A stretch of DNA of 64,000 nt, from NCBI RefSeq assembly GCF_900141745.1, contig NZ_FSRM01000001.1, positions 4,030,001-4,094,000 of the forward strand, in the 5' to 3' direction. The number at the start of each line of letters is the position of its first letter. Within the stretch, counting starts at the first letter, position 1. The translations under genes and the position numbers were made by a program. The DNA comes from Paraburkholderia phenazinium (lineage in GTDB: Bacteria > Pseudomonadota > Gammaproteobacteria > Burkholderiales > Burkholderiaceae). The notes below the pieces were generated by a model. It was not told where the DNA came from. It made no database searches and saw only the letters and a program-made list of their open reading frames with translations. This document shows positions 8,285 through 17,692 of the stretch, in pieces.

Positions 8285-8313
8285 TTTACGACCTAATGGC
8301 ATGTAAATAATAT
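8285..8313 (+). promoter_or_regulatory. Probable ilvD promoter
   Basis: TTTACG (8285-8290) and TAATAT (8308-8313) are separated by 17 bases, in an AT-rich island within the LysR-ilvD divergent region, about 80 bases before the ilvD ATG. ATT/AAT ends around 8284-8296 could be part of a LysR T-N11-A site. Confidence 0.45.
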
Positions 8314-8395
8314 ATTGGACGCGCACATCGAGAAACCGCACGCTTGCGCGACGCACCACCGGCTAAACTGGACTAAGAACAACCTGGAGATACCC

Positions 8396-10069
8396 ATGCC
8401 GTACAACCGTCGCTCGAAGAACATCACACAAGGCGTCTCGCGCTCGCCGAATCGCTCGATGTTTTACGCCCTCGGCTATCAGAAGGAAGACTTCGACAAG
8501 CCGATGATCGGCATCGCCAACGGCCATTCGACCATCACGCCGTGCAACGCGGGCCTGCAGCGTCTCGCTGACGCCGCGGTCGTCGCCGTCAAGGGCGCTG
8601 ATGCGAATCCGCAGATCTTCGGCACGCCGACGATCTCCGACGGCATGTCGATGGGCACCGAGGGCATGAAGTACTCGCTGGTGTCGCGCGAGGTCATTGC
8701 GGACTGTATCGAGACCTGCGTGCAGGGTCAGTGGATGGATGGCGTGGTCGTGATCGGCGGTTGCGACAAGAACATGCCGGGCGGCATGATCGGACTTGCG
8801 CGCATGAATGTGCCGGGCATCTACGTGTATGGCGGCACGATCCGTCCGGGCAATTGGAAGGGCGTCGATCTGACCATCGTGTCGTCATTCGAAGCGGTAG
8901 GTGAATTCACCGCGGGAAGGATGTCGCAGGAAGATTTTGATGGGATCGAACAGAACTCATGCCCCTCCACAGGTTCGTGCGGCGGCATGTACACCGCCAA
9001 CACGATGAGCTCTTCGTTCGAAGCCTTGGGCATGTCGCTGCTGTACTCGTCGACGATGGCCAATCCGGATCAGGAAAAGGTGGATTCGGCGGCTGAATCG
9101 GCACGCGTGCTGGTCGAAGCGGTCAAGAAGGATCTGAAGCCGCGCGACATCATCACCAAAAAGTCGATCGAAAACGCCGTAGCCGTGATCATGGCCACTG
9201 GCGGCTCGACCAACGCCGTGCTGCACTATCTCGCCATCGCCCACGCGGCCGAAGTGGAATGGAGCATCGAAGACTTCGAGCGCATGCGCAAGAAGGTGCC
9301 GGTAATCTGCAATCTGAAGCCGTCGGGCCAGTATGTGGCCACCGATCTGCACAAGGCAGGCGGTATCCCGCAAGTCATGAAGCTCCTGCTCGACGCAGGC
9401 ATGCTGCACGGCGACTGCATCACGATCACAGGCAAGACGCTCGCCGAAGAACTGAAGGACGTGCCGGCCAAACCGCGTGCGGACCAACAGGTGATCTTCC
9501 CGATCGACAAGGCTTTGTACAAGGAAGGGCACCTGGCAATCCTGAAGGGCAACCTGGCCACGGACGGTGCGGTCGCCAAGATCACAGGTCTGAAGAATCC
9601 GGTGATCACCGGCCCTGCCCGCGTGTTCGACGACGAGCAAAGCGCGCTGGAAGCGATTCTCGCGGACAAGATCACGGCCGGCGACGTCGTGGTGCTGCGC
9701 TATCTTGGCCCGAAGGGCGGCCCCGGCATGCCGGAGATGCTCGCCCCGACTTCAGCGATCATCGGCAAGGGGCTCGGTGAGACCGTGGGCCTGATCACCG
9801 ATGGCCGCTTCTCCGGCGGCACCTGGGGCATGGTAGTGGGCCACGTCGCGCCGGAGGCGTTCGTGGGCGGCACCATCGCCTTCGTGCAGGAAGGCGATTC
9901 GATCACCATCGACGCACACAAGCTGCTGCTGCAACTGAACATCGACGACGCCGAACTCGCACGCCGCCGCGCGGCGTGGAAACAGCCGAAGCCGCGTTAC
10001 ACGCGCGGCGTGCTGGCCAAGTACTCTGCGTTGGCGCTGCCGGCCAACAAGGGCGCAGTGACTGGCTAA
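8396..10069 (+). CDS. ilvD: Dihydroxy-acid dehydratase
   Basis: IlvD dehydrates 2,3-dihydroxy-isovalerate or -methylvalerate to the 2-keto acid in valine, isoleucine and leucine synthesis, using an iron-sulfur cluster. The 557-residue length and the motifs CDKNMPGG (near residue 122), [18 protein letters not shown] (about 190-207) and TDGRFSGG fit the IlvD/Edd family and its cluster cysteines. I start it at the ATG at 8396, after GGAGA, because the 27 upstream in-frame codons have no family counterpart. The divergent LysR gene may regulate it. A strong terminator follows, so it is probably monocistronic. Confidence 0.96.
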   Translation: MPYNRRSKNITQGVSRSPNRSMFYALGYQKEDFDKPMIGIANGHSTITPCNAGLQRLADAAVVAVKGADANPQIFGTPTISDGMSMGTEGMKYSLVSREVIADCIETCVQGQWMDGVVVIGGCDKNMPGGMIGLARMNVPGIYVYGGTIRPGNWKGVDLTIVSSFEAVGEFTAGRMSQEDFDGIEQNSCPSTGSCGGMYTANTMSSSFEALGMSLLYSSTMANPDQEKVDSAAESARVLVEAVKKDLKPRDIITKKSIENAVAVIMATGGSTNAVLHYLAIAHAAEVEWSIEDFERMRKKVPVICNLKPSGQYVATDLHKAGGIPQVMKLLLDAGMLHGDCITITGKTLAEELKDVPAKPRADQQVIFPIDKALYKEGHLAILKGNLATDGAVAKITGLKNPVITGPARVFDDEQSALEAILADKITAGDVVVLRYLGPKGGPGMPEMLAPTSAIIGKGLGETVGLITDGRFSGGTWGMVVGHVAPEAFVGGTIAFVQEGDSITIDAHKLLLQLNIDDAELARRRAAWKQPKPRYTRGVLAKYSALALPANKGAVTG

Positions 10070-10095
10070 CGCCGCGAGCACGCTTAAGAAACACG

Positions 10096-10133
10096 AAGGG
10101 GCGCACGAAAAAACCGTGCGCCCCTTTCCTTTT
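10096..10133 (+). terminator. Rho-independent terminator after ilvD
   Basis: A perfect 12-bp stem (AAGGGGCGCACG at 10096-10107, CGTGCGCCCCTT at 10115-10126) continues into TTTCCTTTT. The next bases contain TATAAT (10133-10138), a perfect -10 hexamer for the cytochrome gene, though no good -35 sits at the right distance. Confidence 0.85.
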
Positions 10134-10180
10134 ATAATGCCTCCACCACAAGTCGGGCACCTGCACCGACGGAGACCAGA

Positions 10181-10507
10181 ATGAAATCAACGTCGTATGC
10201 AGCACTGGCGCTTGCGGGAGTTCTCGCAACCAGCGCCCCGGCGCAGGCGGAGCCCGCACCCGGCCTCGCGCTGGCGCAGCAGCAGAACTGCATGAGTTGT
10301 CACTCGGTGAACCGTCCGTTCATGGGACCGGCTCTGCATGACGTCGCGGACAAATACGCTTCACGCGCCGACGCGGAAACCTACCTCGCCCATAAGATCA
10401 TCGACGGCAGCACAGGCATCTGGGGACAAGTGCCGATGCCCGCCAACACCCAGCTCACGCCCGATCAGGCCGCAATCCTCGCCAGCTGGATCCTGACGCT
10501 GAAATAA
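10181..10507 (+). CDS. Small periplasmic class I cytochrome c
   Basis: This 108-residue protein has a Sec signal peptide (cleavage likely after AQA, residue 23) and one haem attachment site CMSCH (C37, C40, H41). The distal Met is M86 in VPMPAN, as in cytochrome c551/c5-like electron carriers. It would shuttle electrons in the periplasm. An ordered GPALHDVADKY segment after the haem site is typical of the c551 group. It is a single-gene unit between the ilvD terminator and a convergent DUF2486 gene, so the partner oxidoreductase is unknown. Confidence 0.9.
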   Translation: MKSTSYAALALAGVLATSAPAQAEPAPGLALAQQQNCMSCHSVNRPFMGPALHDVADKYASRADAETYLAHKIIDGSTGIWGQVPMPANTQLTPDQAAILASWILTLK

Positions 10508-10576
10508 GGCCTTCGAATTAACTAACGGTAGCGGGTAGCGGCGGCCATCGCCAGGCGCCCTGCCACCGTCACACGC

Positions 10577-11179
10577 TCAATGCTCAGGCGAACGCCGCCC
10601 AATTTCTTCTTCGACCGCTTCGCGCACCCAGCCGGTCATCTCCGTTTCGAGCGCCAATGCGACTTCCCGCGTGATCTGGTTGACCAGCCACGTGGTGTGA
10701 TCTTGCAGCGCATCACGGCAGCGCGCTTCGATCACCGAACGCCCTTCTCCGGTGAGATAACTGGCAAACCGTCCACGCAGACGTTCGGCCAGCACGTCGG
10801 CATCGAGGCTGCGAACCGGCACAACAGGCTCGGGAGCAGTCGCGCGGGCAAAGTGGAAGGCGGAAGTGGCCTCGAAGGGAGCAGGCTCCGGCGCACCGGC
10901 CAGTTCGAACGGCGCCGGCGGCTCGGGCAACTCGAAGGCCTCCACGTGGGCATGGGTCACGCTGTGGACAGTTACGCCGTCAGCCGGCTCCACGTCCGGC
11001 ACCTGCTCATGAGCCGCCGTGTCGGCGGCAGCCCACTCGCCAGCGGCCCTGTCCTCCACGGGCGCAGCGTCGGCCTCCGCGCCTCTGAAGGGCCGCCGGT
11101 AATCGGGGTTGCCCGGCACGAGGACCTCGTCGAGGACCGGTATCGAGGTGTCGAAATGAGTATCGGACGAATCGGGCAC
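10577..11179 (-). CDS. DUF2486-family protein
   Basis: This 200-residue acidic protein matches the Burkholderia-type DUF2486 family. Its N-terminus (SIPVLDEVLVPG, residues 11-22) is a conserved short motif, followed by about 90 residues of Pro/Ala/Glu-rich low-complexity sequence. A C-terminal helical domain (about 130-200) has RLRGRFASYLTGEGRSVIEARCRDAL and an acidic tail. No catalytic motif is visible. It follows holC on the minus strand with about 105 bases between them, so it may be the last gene of the pepA-holC-DUF2486 unit. Function is unknown. Confidence 0.75.
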   Translation of the reverse strand: MPDSSDTHFDTSIPVLDEVLVPGNPDYRRPFRGAEADAAPVEDRAAGEWAAADTAAHEQVPDVEPADGVTVHSVTHAHVEAFELPEPPAPFELAGAPEPAPFEATSAFHFARATAPEPVVPVRSLDADVLAERLRGRFASYLTGEGRSVIEARCRDALQDHTTWLVNQITREVALALETEMTGWVREAVEEEIGRRSPEH

Positions 11180-11284
11180 GAATAGACTCCGTCGATGAAT
11201 CGGGCGATATAGCGAAGCCGCGTGGCCACCCGGCGCGGACCCTACCGGTGTGCGGCGGCGTCCAGACCCAGTGGCACGGCGACG

Positions 11285-11701
11285 CTAGCCGCCCTGCTTG
11301 TAGTTGTTTAGAGCATAGCCGCGATCGCGATAAAAGCGATAGCGTTCGCGGCCCGCGGACAACTCGTCTTGTGCGTTACCGACCACTTCCAGCAATCTTT
11401 CGAAGCGGGCGAACTGCGCCGGCACTTCAGCGCCCAGATTCAGCAGAACCTGATAGTGCGGCACCCGGTCGGCACTGGCTGTCAGCACGATCGGCGTTTG
11501 CGCGGCGAGCGGGCTGTCGGCGTAGCAGTGCGGCACGAAGTCGAGCGGCGAAAAGGTCCACAGCTGCTCGTCGAATGCGCGCAGCCGCGGCGGCTCGGCC
11601 AGCACGACAGTCGGCTGGCCGGCCAGGTACGCCTTGCGCGCGAGGCGGCACGCGTACAACAGCGAATCGCCGACGTTCGAGTGAAAATCGATTCTCGTCA
11701 T
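11285..11701 (-). CDS. holC: DNA polymerase III chi subunit
   Basis: Chi is a clamp-loader accessory subunit that binds single-strand binding protein and helps hand over the primer. The 138-residue protein begins TRIDFHSNVGDSLLYACRLARKAY, the family start, and has LWTFSPLDFVPHCY (about residues 47-60) with the conserved Phe-Ile/Val-Pro-His motif. The C-terminal RERYRFYRDRGYALNNYK matches the family end. It lies 49 bases downstream of pepA on the same strand, a gene order shared with many proteobacteria. Confidence 0.92.
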   Translation of the reverse strand: MTRIDFHSNVGDSLLYACRLARKAYLAGQPTVVLAEPPRLRAFDEQLWTFSPLDFVPHCYADSPLAAQTPIVLTASADRVPHYQVLLNLGAEVPAQFARFERLLEVVGNAQDELSAGRERYRFYRDRGYALNNYKQGG

Positions 11702-11750
11702 CGGCGGGTCCGCCTCAGCGCCTCAACACGCGCATCGGTACTGCGATGGA

Positions 11751-13277
11751 TCATTGTGCAGTGCGACCGTCAGCGGCCCTGTCGATCAGGAACTGCGACA
11801 GAAGCGGCACCGGACGGCCCGTTGCTCCCTTCGCGGCACCGCTCTTCCATCCCGTGCCGGCGATGTCGAGGTGGGCCCACGGGTACGCTTCGGTAAAGCG
11901 CGACAGGAAGCACGCCGCCGTGATGCTGCCGCCAGGACGTCCGCCGATGTTGGCGAGGTCCGCGAAGTTCGACTTCAGCAGGTCCTGATATTCCTCGTCG
12001 AGCGGCATGCGCCATGCCGGATCGGACGCTTCGCGCGAAGCGTCGAGCAGCTCACCCGCCAGCGCGTCGTCTTTCGAGAACAGCCCGCTGTTGTGGTGAC
12101 CCAGAGCGATCACGCAAGCTCCGGTAAGGGTTGCCACGTCGATCACGGCTGCCGGCTTGAAGCGCTCCGCATAGGTCAGCGCATCGCACAGGATGAGACG
12201 GCCTTCCGCGTCGGTGTTCAGCACTTCGATCGTCAGGCCCTTCATGCTGGTGACGATGTCGCCCGGCTTGGTAGCGGTACCGGACGGCATGTTTTCGCAG
12301 GTCGGGACGATCACTACGAGGTTGATCTTCAGGCCCATTTCCGCAACCGCGCGCATGGTGCCGAGAACCGAACCCGCGCCGAGCATGTCGTACTTCATTT
12401 CGTCCATGCTGTCGCCCGGCTTGAGCGAAATGCCGCCGGTGTCGAACGTAATGCCCTTGCCGACCAGCACCACCGGAGCAGCCTTGGCCGGGCCGCCCTG
12501 GTACTGCAGCACGATGAACTGGGGCGGTTCGACCGAGCCGCGCGTAACCGACAGGAACGAACCCATGCGCAGCGCTTCGAGCTGCTTCTGGCCGAGCACT
12601 TCGACCTTCAGCTTCCAGTCTTTGGCGAGCTTTTTCGCCGTGTTGGCAAGGTACGTCGGAGTGCAGACGTTGCCCGGCAGGTTGCCGAGGTCGCGCGTCA
12701 GATCCATACCGTTGGCGAGCGCAGCGCCTTGCTTGGCAGCGACCTTGGCGCCTTTCTCGTCACCGGTGTCGACGCTGAATACGACGCGCTTGAGCGCCTT
12801 CGGCGTGGTATCCGGCTTGCTCTTCATCTGCGTGAACTTGTACGACAGTTCGCGCAGCGCGAGGATGGCCGAGCGCACGGCCCAGTCGGCCGAGCGTTCG
12901 AGGATAGGCAACTGGGCCAGCGTAAACGTGACCTGGACGATCTTGGTTGCCAGGATGGCGCGCCAGGCGGCCCGCACGGCGTCGCCGTAGGCTTTCTGGG
13001 TGAAAGCGTCCTGCTTGCCGAGGCCAACCAGCAGGACACGCGAAGCACCGATACCGGACACTTCATGAAGGAACAGCGTGGTACCGCTCTTGCCGTCCAT
13101 GTCACCGGCTTTGACGATACGGGTCAGGAGACCCTTGGTGGCCGCATCGATCTCCAGTGCGGCGCCCGACAGCGTTTGCGACTCGAAAATGCCGATCACG
13201 ATGCAATCGGACTTTCCAGTCAGGAACCCATTCGAGGAGCCTTTGCTCCAATCACAGGCTTTTATGCTAAAGTCCAT
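11751..13277 (-). CDS. pepA: Cytosol (leucyl) aminopeptidase
   Basis: PepA is a hexameric, two-metal aminopeptidase that removes N-terminal residues, and in E. coli it also aids Xer recombination. The protein is 508 residues when started at the ATG at 13277, which follows GAGGA; an upstream in-frame extension of 68 codons is not conserved-looking. The M17 catalytic core is intact: [16 protein letters not shown] (metal and Lys region), the signature [10 protein letters not shown], and the downstream [12 protein letters not shown]. It is divergent from lptF and heads the holC unit. Confidence 0.96.
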   Translation of the reverse strand: MDFSIKACDWSKGSSNGFLTGKSDCIVIGIFESQTLSGAALEIDAATKGLLTRIVKAGDMDGKSGTTLFLHEVSGIGASRVLLVGLGKQDAFTQKAYGDAVRAAWRAILATKIVQVTFTLAQLPILERSADWAVRSAILALRELSYKFTQMKSKPDTTPKALKRVVFSVDTGDEKGAKVAAKQGAALANGMDLTRDLGNLPGNVCTPTYLANTAKKLAKDWKLKVEVLGQKQLEALRMGSFLSVTRGSVEPPQFIVLQYQGGPAKAAPVVLVGKGITFDTGGISLKPGDSMDEMKYDMLGAGSVLGTMRAVAEMGLKINLVVIVPTCENMPSGTATKPGDIVTSMKGLTIEVLNTDAEGRLILCDALTYAERFKPAAVIDVATLTGACVIALGHHNSGLFSKDDALAGELLDASREASDPAWRMPLDEEYQDLLKSNFADLANIGGRPGGSITAACFLSRFTEAYPWAHLDIAGTGWKSGAAKGATGRPVPLLSQFLIDRAADGRTAQ

Positions 13278-13410
13278 CGCGCTTGTCCTCGGATAAAATC
13301 TGGGCTTAGGATGAAAGCCGCAATTATCCGCTATTTTTCCCGCGGCGGCTGCACGGGGCTGACGGGATGCTCCCGGACCACCCCCAAGGCACGCACTCTC
13401 TTCCTCAACA

Positions 13411-14511
13411 ATGATCTTTGAACGCTCCCTCCAGCGCGAACTCGCGTACACGGCTGGTGCCGTGTTCATGGTTCTCCTCACGCTCGTGCTGACGACGATG
13501 ATGATCCGGATTGTCGGCTTCGCCGCTTCCGGGGAGATCGATCCACGCGACGTGCTGGTCCTGATCGGCCTGACCGTGATCGGCTATCTGGCCATCATGC
13601 TGGTCGCGACCCTGTTCGTCTCGATCCTGTTCGTCCTGACACGCTGGTACAAAGATTCGGAAATGGTGGTCTGGCTGGCCTCGGGCGTGAGTCTCACACG
13701 CTTCATCCGGCCCATCGCCGTGTTTGCGACGCCCATCATCATCCTCATCATGTTCTTCGTGTTCGTCGGCTGGCCGTGGTCGAACCAGCAGAGCAAGCTG
13801 ATCCGCGCGCGCTTCCAGCAGCGCGACGAGGTCTCACTGCTGGCGCCTGGCCAGTTCCGCGAATCGACGGTGAGCCACCGGGTGTTCTTCATCGAAAAGA
13901 TGTCACCGGACCAGTCGCGCGTCGAGAACGTGTTCGTGACCAGCACCGAAAACGGCAAGGTCAACGTGGTCGTATCGAAGACCGGCCATACCGAGACCCA
14001 CAAGAACGGCGACCGCTTCGTCGTGCTTGAGAACGGCCGGCGCTACGACGGCGAGCCGGGCAAGCCGGATTTCCGCATCATGGAATTCGAGCGCTACGGC
14101 GTGAAGATCCAGAGCCAGCCGGTGATCAACGTCCCGACCACCACCGGTACGCCGACGCTCGAACTGTTACGCAACCCGAACAAGGACAACCTCGCCGAGT
14201 TTGCCTGGCGAGCCGGGTTGCCGCTGATCGCGATCAACCTGATGCTGCTGGCGATCCCTTTGGCTCACCAGAATCCGCGACGCAGCCGCACGATCAACCT
14301 GGTGATGGCAGTGCTGATTTATCTGACCTATTCAAACCTGTTGAACGTTGTGCAGTCATGGATCGAGCAAGGCAAGATGTCGTTCCCCGTGGGGCTGCTA
14401 GGCCTGCACGTGATCGTGGCAGCGATTGTGGCGTTCATTTTCTGGCTGCGGGTGCGCAATCGGCCCTTGTTTACGCGAGCGACGTTCCGACGCTCGTCGC
14501 AGGGAGCCTGA
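13411..14511 (+). CDS. lptF: LPS export permease LptF
   Basis: LptF forms, with LptG and two LptB ATPases, the inner-membrane complex that extracts LPS and drives it through the Lpt bridge. The 366-residue protein has three N-terminal helices (about residues 15-35, 48-76, 97-122), a periplasmic beta-jellyroll domain (about 125-255) and three C-terminal helices. The opening [19 protein letters not shown] matches the family. LptG follows 3 bases later, so they are one operon. It is divergent from pepA, with 133 bases between the starts. Confidence 0.95.
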   Translation: MIFERSLQRELAYTAGAVFMVLLTLVLTTMMIRIVGFAASGEIDPRDVLVLIGLTVIGYLAIMLVATLFVSILFVLTRWYKDSEMVVWLASGVSLTRFIRPIAVFATPIIILIMFFVFVGWPWSNQQSKLIRARFQQRDEVSLLAPGQFRESTVSHRVFFIEKMSPDQSRVENVFVTSTENGKVNVVVSKTGHTETHKNGDRFVVLENGRRYDGEPGKPDFRIMEFERYGVKIQSQPVINVPTTTGTPTLELLRNPNKDNLAEFAWRAGLPLIAINLMLLAIPLAHQNPRRSRTINLVMAVLIYLTYSNLLNVVQSWIEQGKMSFPVGLLGLHVIVAAIVAFIFWLRVRNRPLFTRATFRRSSQGA

Positions 14512-14514
14512 CCG

Positions 14515-15663
14515 ATGCGGATCTATGAAAAGTACTTCGCCAGTCAGGTCTACCTGTCGTTTATCTTCGTGCTGTTTGCGTTCTCGGGTCTGTTCTTCTT
14601 CTTCGACCTGATCAACGAACTGAATTCGGTCGGTCACGGCAACTACAAGTTCCAGTATGCGGTGCTGCGGGTGGCGCTGCAGACGCCGTCACGCTTCTAC
14701 GAAATCATTCCTGTGGCGGCGCTGATCAGCGCGATCTACGTGTTCGCGCAGATGGCGGCGAACTCCGAGTACACGATTTTCCGGGTGTCGGGCCTCGCGA
14801 CGAATCAGGCGCTGCGTTCGCTGCTGAAGATCGGTATTCCGTTGGTGATCCTGACTTACATCATCGGCGAAGTTGTCGGACCTTACACGGACCAGTTATC
14901 GGAGCGGGTGCGGCTGGAGGCGTTGGGTTCGGCGGTGTCGACCAACTTCGAGTCTGGCGTATGGGTGAAGGACACGTTGACCGCGCGCGCGGACGGCGAG
15001 CAGGTAACGCGTTTCGTGAACGTCGGCAAGCTGCAGCCCGACGCCACGATCACCGACGTGCGCATCTACGAATTCGATTCGAAATTCCGCCTGTCGAACG
15101 TGCGGATTGCGCAGAGCGGGAAGTTTCAGCCACCGGGCCACTGGTTGCTGAAGGACGTGACGGATACGCAACTGATCGACGTGCCGCCGGTTGCGGGCAC
15201 GCCTCAGGATGCGCTTAATCCGGTGTACCGCGCGAGTCAGGTGACGGTACCGGAATACTCGTTGCGCTCGGAGTTGACGCCACAGATTCTGTCGGTGCTG
15301 CTGGTGTCGCCGGACAATATGTCGATGTTCAACCTGTTCCGCTACATCCAGCATTTGCAGCAGAATCATCAGGACACGCAACGGTATGAGATTGCGTTGT
15401 GGCGCAAGCTGCTGTATCCGTTTGCGGTACTGGTGATGCTGGTGCTGTCGTTGCCGTTTGCGTATCTGCACACGCGCGCGGGCGTGGTGGGGATGAAGGT
15501 GTTTGGCGGGATCATGCTGGGGATGAGTTTCCAGCTGTTCAACACCTTGTTCTCACATATGGGGATGTTGAATACCTGGCCTGCGCCTTTGACTGCGGCG
15601 ACGCCTGGGTTGGTTTATCTGGTGCTTGGGCTGGTTGGGTTGAAGTGGGTGGACCGGCATTAG
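14515..15663 (+). CDS. lptG: LPS export permease LptG
   Basis: The 382-residue partner of LptF has the same layout: N-terminal helices starting at YFASQVYLSFIFVLFAFSGLFFFF, a periplasmic jellyroll in the middle (about residues 130-270), and C-terminal helices with the family segment WRKLLYPFAVLVMLVLSLPFAYL. The N-terminal MRIYEKYFA is typical of LptG. It is coupled to lptF. The last 100 codons use more G and T in third position than the first part, a drift that continues into the next gene. Confidence 0.95.
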   Translation: MRIYEKYFASQVYLSFIFVLFAFSGLFFFFDLINELNSVGHGNYKFQYAVLRVALQTPSRFYEIIPVAALISAIYVFAQMAANSEYTIFRVSGLATNQALRSLLKIGIPLVILTYIIGEVVGPYTDQLSERVRLEALGSAVSTNFESGVWVKDTLTARADGEQVTRFVNVGKLQPDATITDVRIYEFDSKFRLSNVRIAQSGKFQPPGHWLLKDVTDTQLIDVPPVAGTPQDALNPVYRASQVTVPEYSLRSELTPQILSVLLVSPDNMSMFNLFRYIQHLQQNHQDTQRYEIALWRKLLYPFAVLVMLVLSLPFAYLHTRAGVVGMKVFGGIMLGMSFQLFNTLFSHMGMLNTWPAPLTAATPGLVYLVLGLVGLKWVDRH

Positions 15664-15673
15664 GGGTGGGGCC

Positions 15674-16051
15674 ATGGCGTTGCATGGGATTGTGCTATTT
15701 GGACATGGGGCTCGGGATCCTCGCTGGGGGGAGCCTTTTGGGCGGCTGGCGGCTAAATTGCAGAGTGCTTATGGCTCCGCCGGGCCTGTCTCGCTGGCGT
15801 TTCTTGAGTTGATGGAGCCGGATCTTTCTTCTGCTGTTGCTGCGCAGGTTTCTCTTGGGTGTTCCTCTGTTACTGTTGTTCCTGTGTTCTTTGGGCAAGG
15901 TGGGCATGTGAGGAGGGATTTACCTGCGGTGCTGGATAATTGCCGTGCTGCGCACCCGGGAGTCACTATTCATTGCTCTGATGCCGTTGGCGAAGATGAT
16001 TCTGTGCTTGAGGCTGTGGCTCAGTATTGCCTTCGGCAAGTGATCGGGTGA
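15674..16051 (+). CDS. cbiX: CbiX-like sirohydrochlorin chelatase
   Basis: This 125-residue protein is a single-domain CbiX/SirB-type class II chelatase, which inserts cobalt or iron into sirohydrochlorin. It shows GIVLFGHGARDPRWGEPF with the first catalytic His (H11) and VVPVFFGQGGHVRRDLP with the second (H78). The downstream cobA and sulfite reductase need siroheme, so a ferrochelatase role is attractive. Codon use is unlike its neighbours, rich in T at third position (GTT, CTT, CCT). It is followed within about 25 bases by the left arm of the repeat. Confidence 0.85.
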   Translation: MALHGIVLFGHGARDPRWGEPFGRLAAKLQSAYGSAGPVSLAFLELMEPDLSSAVAAQVSLGCSSVTVVPVFFGQGGHVRRDLPAVLDNCRAAHPGVTIHCSDAVGEDDSVLEAVAQYCLRQVIG

Positions 16052-16075
16052 CTTTTTTTCCCTCTCTCCGAGGGG

Positions 16076-16324
16076 TTTGCCTGCGGCGCCTTGGTTTGGC
16101 GGTTGCTCTTGCGATGTTGGCCTTTCCTTGCGTTCTTAGTGGTCTATTAGCGATGCCCCTGTGCGGGGCGGCACTTACTTTCTTTGCCGCCGCAAAGAAA
16201 GTAAGCAAAGAAAGCGGGCTTCAAACCGCTAGCCGGTAGGTGTCCACCACTTGTGTGAACGCGGAGTGGTCCGCGCACGCAACCTGCCCTCGCACCACAC
16301 CCGTTAGTGACAAAGGGCTCATCC
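16076..16324 (+). repeat. Left arm of a large inverted repeat (dispersed-repeat candidate)
   Basis: About 245 bases recur, inverted and roughly 90 percent identical by eye over the inner 217 bases, at 16602-16846. The arm carries two internal hairpins: GCCCC-TGTGC-GGGGC, then a 14-bp stem CTTACTTTCTTTGC / GCAAAGAAAGTAAG with a 4-base loop, followed by CAAAGAAAG. It starts just after the cbiX stop, preceded by a T7 tract. Short frames through it look spurious. I recall similar sequence as a multicopy element in Paraburkholderia genomes, but that needs a search. Confidence 0.75.
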
Positions 16325-16513
16325 ACCCCACTCCGCACTGCGCGCGTCGCGGATGGGTCTGCAAGGGAAGGCGGGGGGTGCCGGAACACGTACGCTCCGC
16401 ACATTACGGCCCCACCGAAGCGCAAGACGAAGAGGCTGCCTTAGCCAGCCGAATGCAAGCCTCAGAATATGCGCCATATAGTTAGTAAGCCTACGGATCT
16501 AGTGGAAGAACTT

Positions 16514-16581
16514 ATGCCGTGCGAGGACTCATGCCGTACGAGCACATATGCCGTGCGAAGAGTTATGCCCGACGGCGGAGC
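16514..16581. repeat. 17-bp tandem repeat in the centre of the inverted repeat
   Basis: Three consecutive 17-base units begin at 16514, 16531 and 16548, each opening ATGCCGT(G/A)CGA, and a degenerate fourth begins at 16565 (ATGCCCGACGG). No spacers of CRISPR type are present and no cas genes are near. The 277-base centre (16325-16601) otherwise has no recognisable gene. Confidence 0.7.
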
Positions 16582-16601
16582 GCGTAGCGCGACGCTGGAA
16601 C

Positions 16602-16846
16602 GGATGAGTGCCTTGTCACTAGGGGGGATGGTGCGAGGGCGGGTTGCGTGCGCGGACCACTTCGTGTTCGCGCCAGTGGTGGACACCTACAGGCTAGCGG
16701 TTTAAAGCCCGCTTTCTTTGCTTACTTTCTTTGCGGCGGCAAAGAAAGTAAGTGCCGCCCCGCACAGGGGCGAAGCTAATAGACCACTAAGAATGCAAGG
16801 AAAGGCCAACACCGCAAGAACACGGACAAGCGCCGCGCAGGCAAAA
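16602..16846 (-). repeat. Right arm of the large inverted repeat
   Basis: This is the inverted partner of 16076-16324 and carries the same hairpins in mirror order. It ends 9 bases from the cobA stop. Each arm therefore sits directly behind the 3' end of a convergent gene, and a T7 tract follows each stop on its own coding strand. Small differences between arms include one-base shifts near GATGCCCC/TTCGCCCC and a few bases at the outer end. Confidence 0.75.
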
Positions 16847-16854
16847 AAACACTT

Positions 16855-17607
16855 TCATGCCGCACTAAGCAACGCTTCCAAAGAAGAAACCTCTTGCCCG
16901 GCCCGCGCGGCAAACCCCTGCCCGATCATCAGAAGACTAGGCTGCGAAGCATCAAGCCACTGCTGCGCGGCACCCGCAGCAAGATCAGAAAGCGTAAGTG
17001 TGAGCATCCGCTCACGAGCCGTGCTGCAAGCCTCAACAATCGCCACAGGAGTACCCCCATCGCGCCCCGCGTCGATAAGCTCCTGCGCAATCTCCGGCCC
17101 ACTATCCCTGCCCATATAAAACACCAGCGAATCCGCATTCACCTGCTCACGAATCGCCTCAGTATCAGCCGCCCGGCTATGAGTAGCCAGCGCAACGCTA
17201 CGAGAAACCCCTCGCAACGTCAAAGACCGCTTCAAGGCCGCCGCACTAGCCAGCGCAGCAGTAATCCCCGGCACAACCTCATATTCGATCCCCGCCGCCT
17301 CCAGCGCCCGCATCTCTTCATCGGCGCGCCCAAACAACATCGGATCCCCGCCCTTCAGACGAACCACAACCGCGTGTTCCTGCGCGGCATCCACGATCTG
17401 CTTGTTGATGAACTGCTGCGCCGTCGACAGTTGCCCGCACCGCTTGCCCACCGCAATCTTGCGCGCATGCGGCGCGTACTCGAGCATCGCCGGTTCAACC
17501 AGCGCGTCGTGCAACACCACATCCGCCAGACCCAACAGTCGCGCGCCCCGAACCGTGATGAGATCCGCGGCCCCTGGCCCTGCACCGATCAGATACACCT
17601 TACCCAT
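16855..17607 (-). CDS. cobA: Uroporphyrinogen-III C-methyltransferase (stand-alone SUMT)
   Basis: CobA methylates uroporphyrinogen III at C2 and C7 with SAM to give precorrin-2, the branch point to siroheme and cobalamin. The protein opens GKVYLIGAGPGAADLITVRG, the SUMT signature, and has VVRLKGGDPMLFGR (near residue 85) and VPGITAALASAA (about 115). It lacks the N-terminal dehydrogenase/ferrochelatase half of CysG, so precorrin-2 oxidation must come from elsewhere. I favour the ATG at 17607; a second ATG lies 15 bases upstream. It ends the cys cluster transcript and supplies siroheme for CysI. Confidence 0.93.
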   Translation of the reverse strand: MGKVYLIGAGPGAADLITVRGARLLGLADVVLHDALVEPAMLEYAPHARKIAVGKRCGQLSTAQQFINKQIVDAAQEHAVVVRLKGGDPMLFGRADEEMRALEAAGIEYEVVPGITAALASAAALKRSLTLRGVSRSVALATHSRAADTEAIREQVNADSLVFYMGRDSGPEIAQELIDAGRDGGTPVAIVEACSTARERMLTLTLSDLAAGAAQQWLDASQPSLLMIGQGFAARAGQEVSSLEALLSAA

Positions 17608-17692
17608 TTGCCTCAACCCCATTCGTACGGTCCGTGCAAAACCCCAAGCCGCGGGCGAGCGCCCATCTGGCGCTCCTTCAAACCCTTACGCC

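Noticed and set aside
11754..13421. 555-codon plus-strand frame opposite pepA
   Set aside because: It mirrors the codon bias of pepA, is Arg/His-rich and has no domain; a shadow of a GC-rich gene.
16514..16581. CRISPR array
   Set aside because: The 17-base units are contiguous with no spacers and no cas genes are present.
16160..16854. Small proteins encoded in the inverted repeat (for example translations containing FFAAAKKVS)
   Set aside because: They arise from the hairpin sequence itself in both arms and orientations and overlap structured non-coding DNA. They are likely over-annotated in related genomes.
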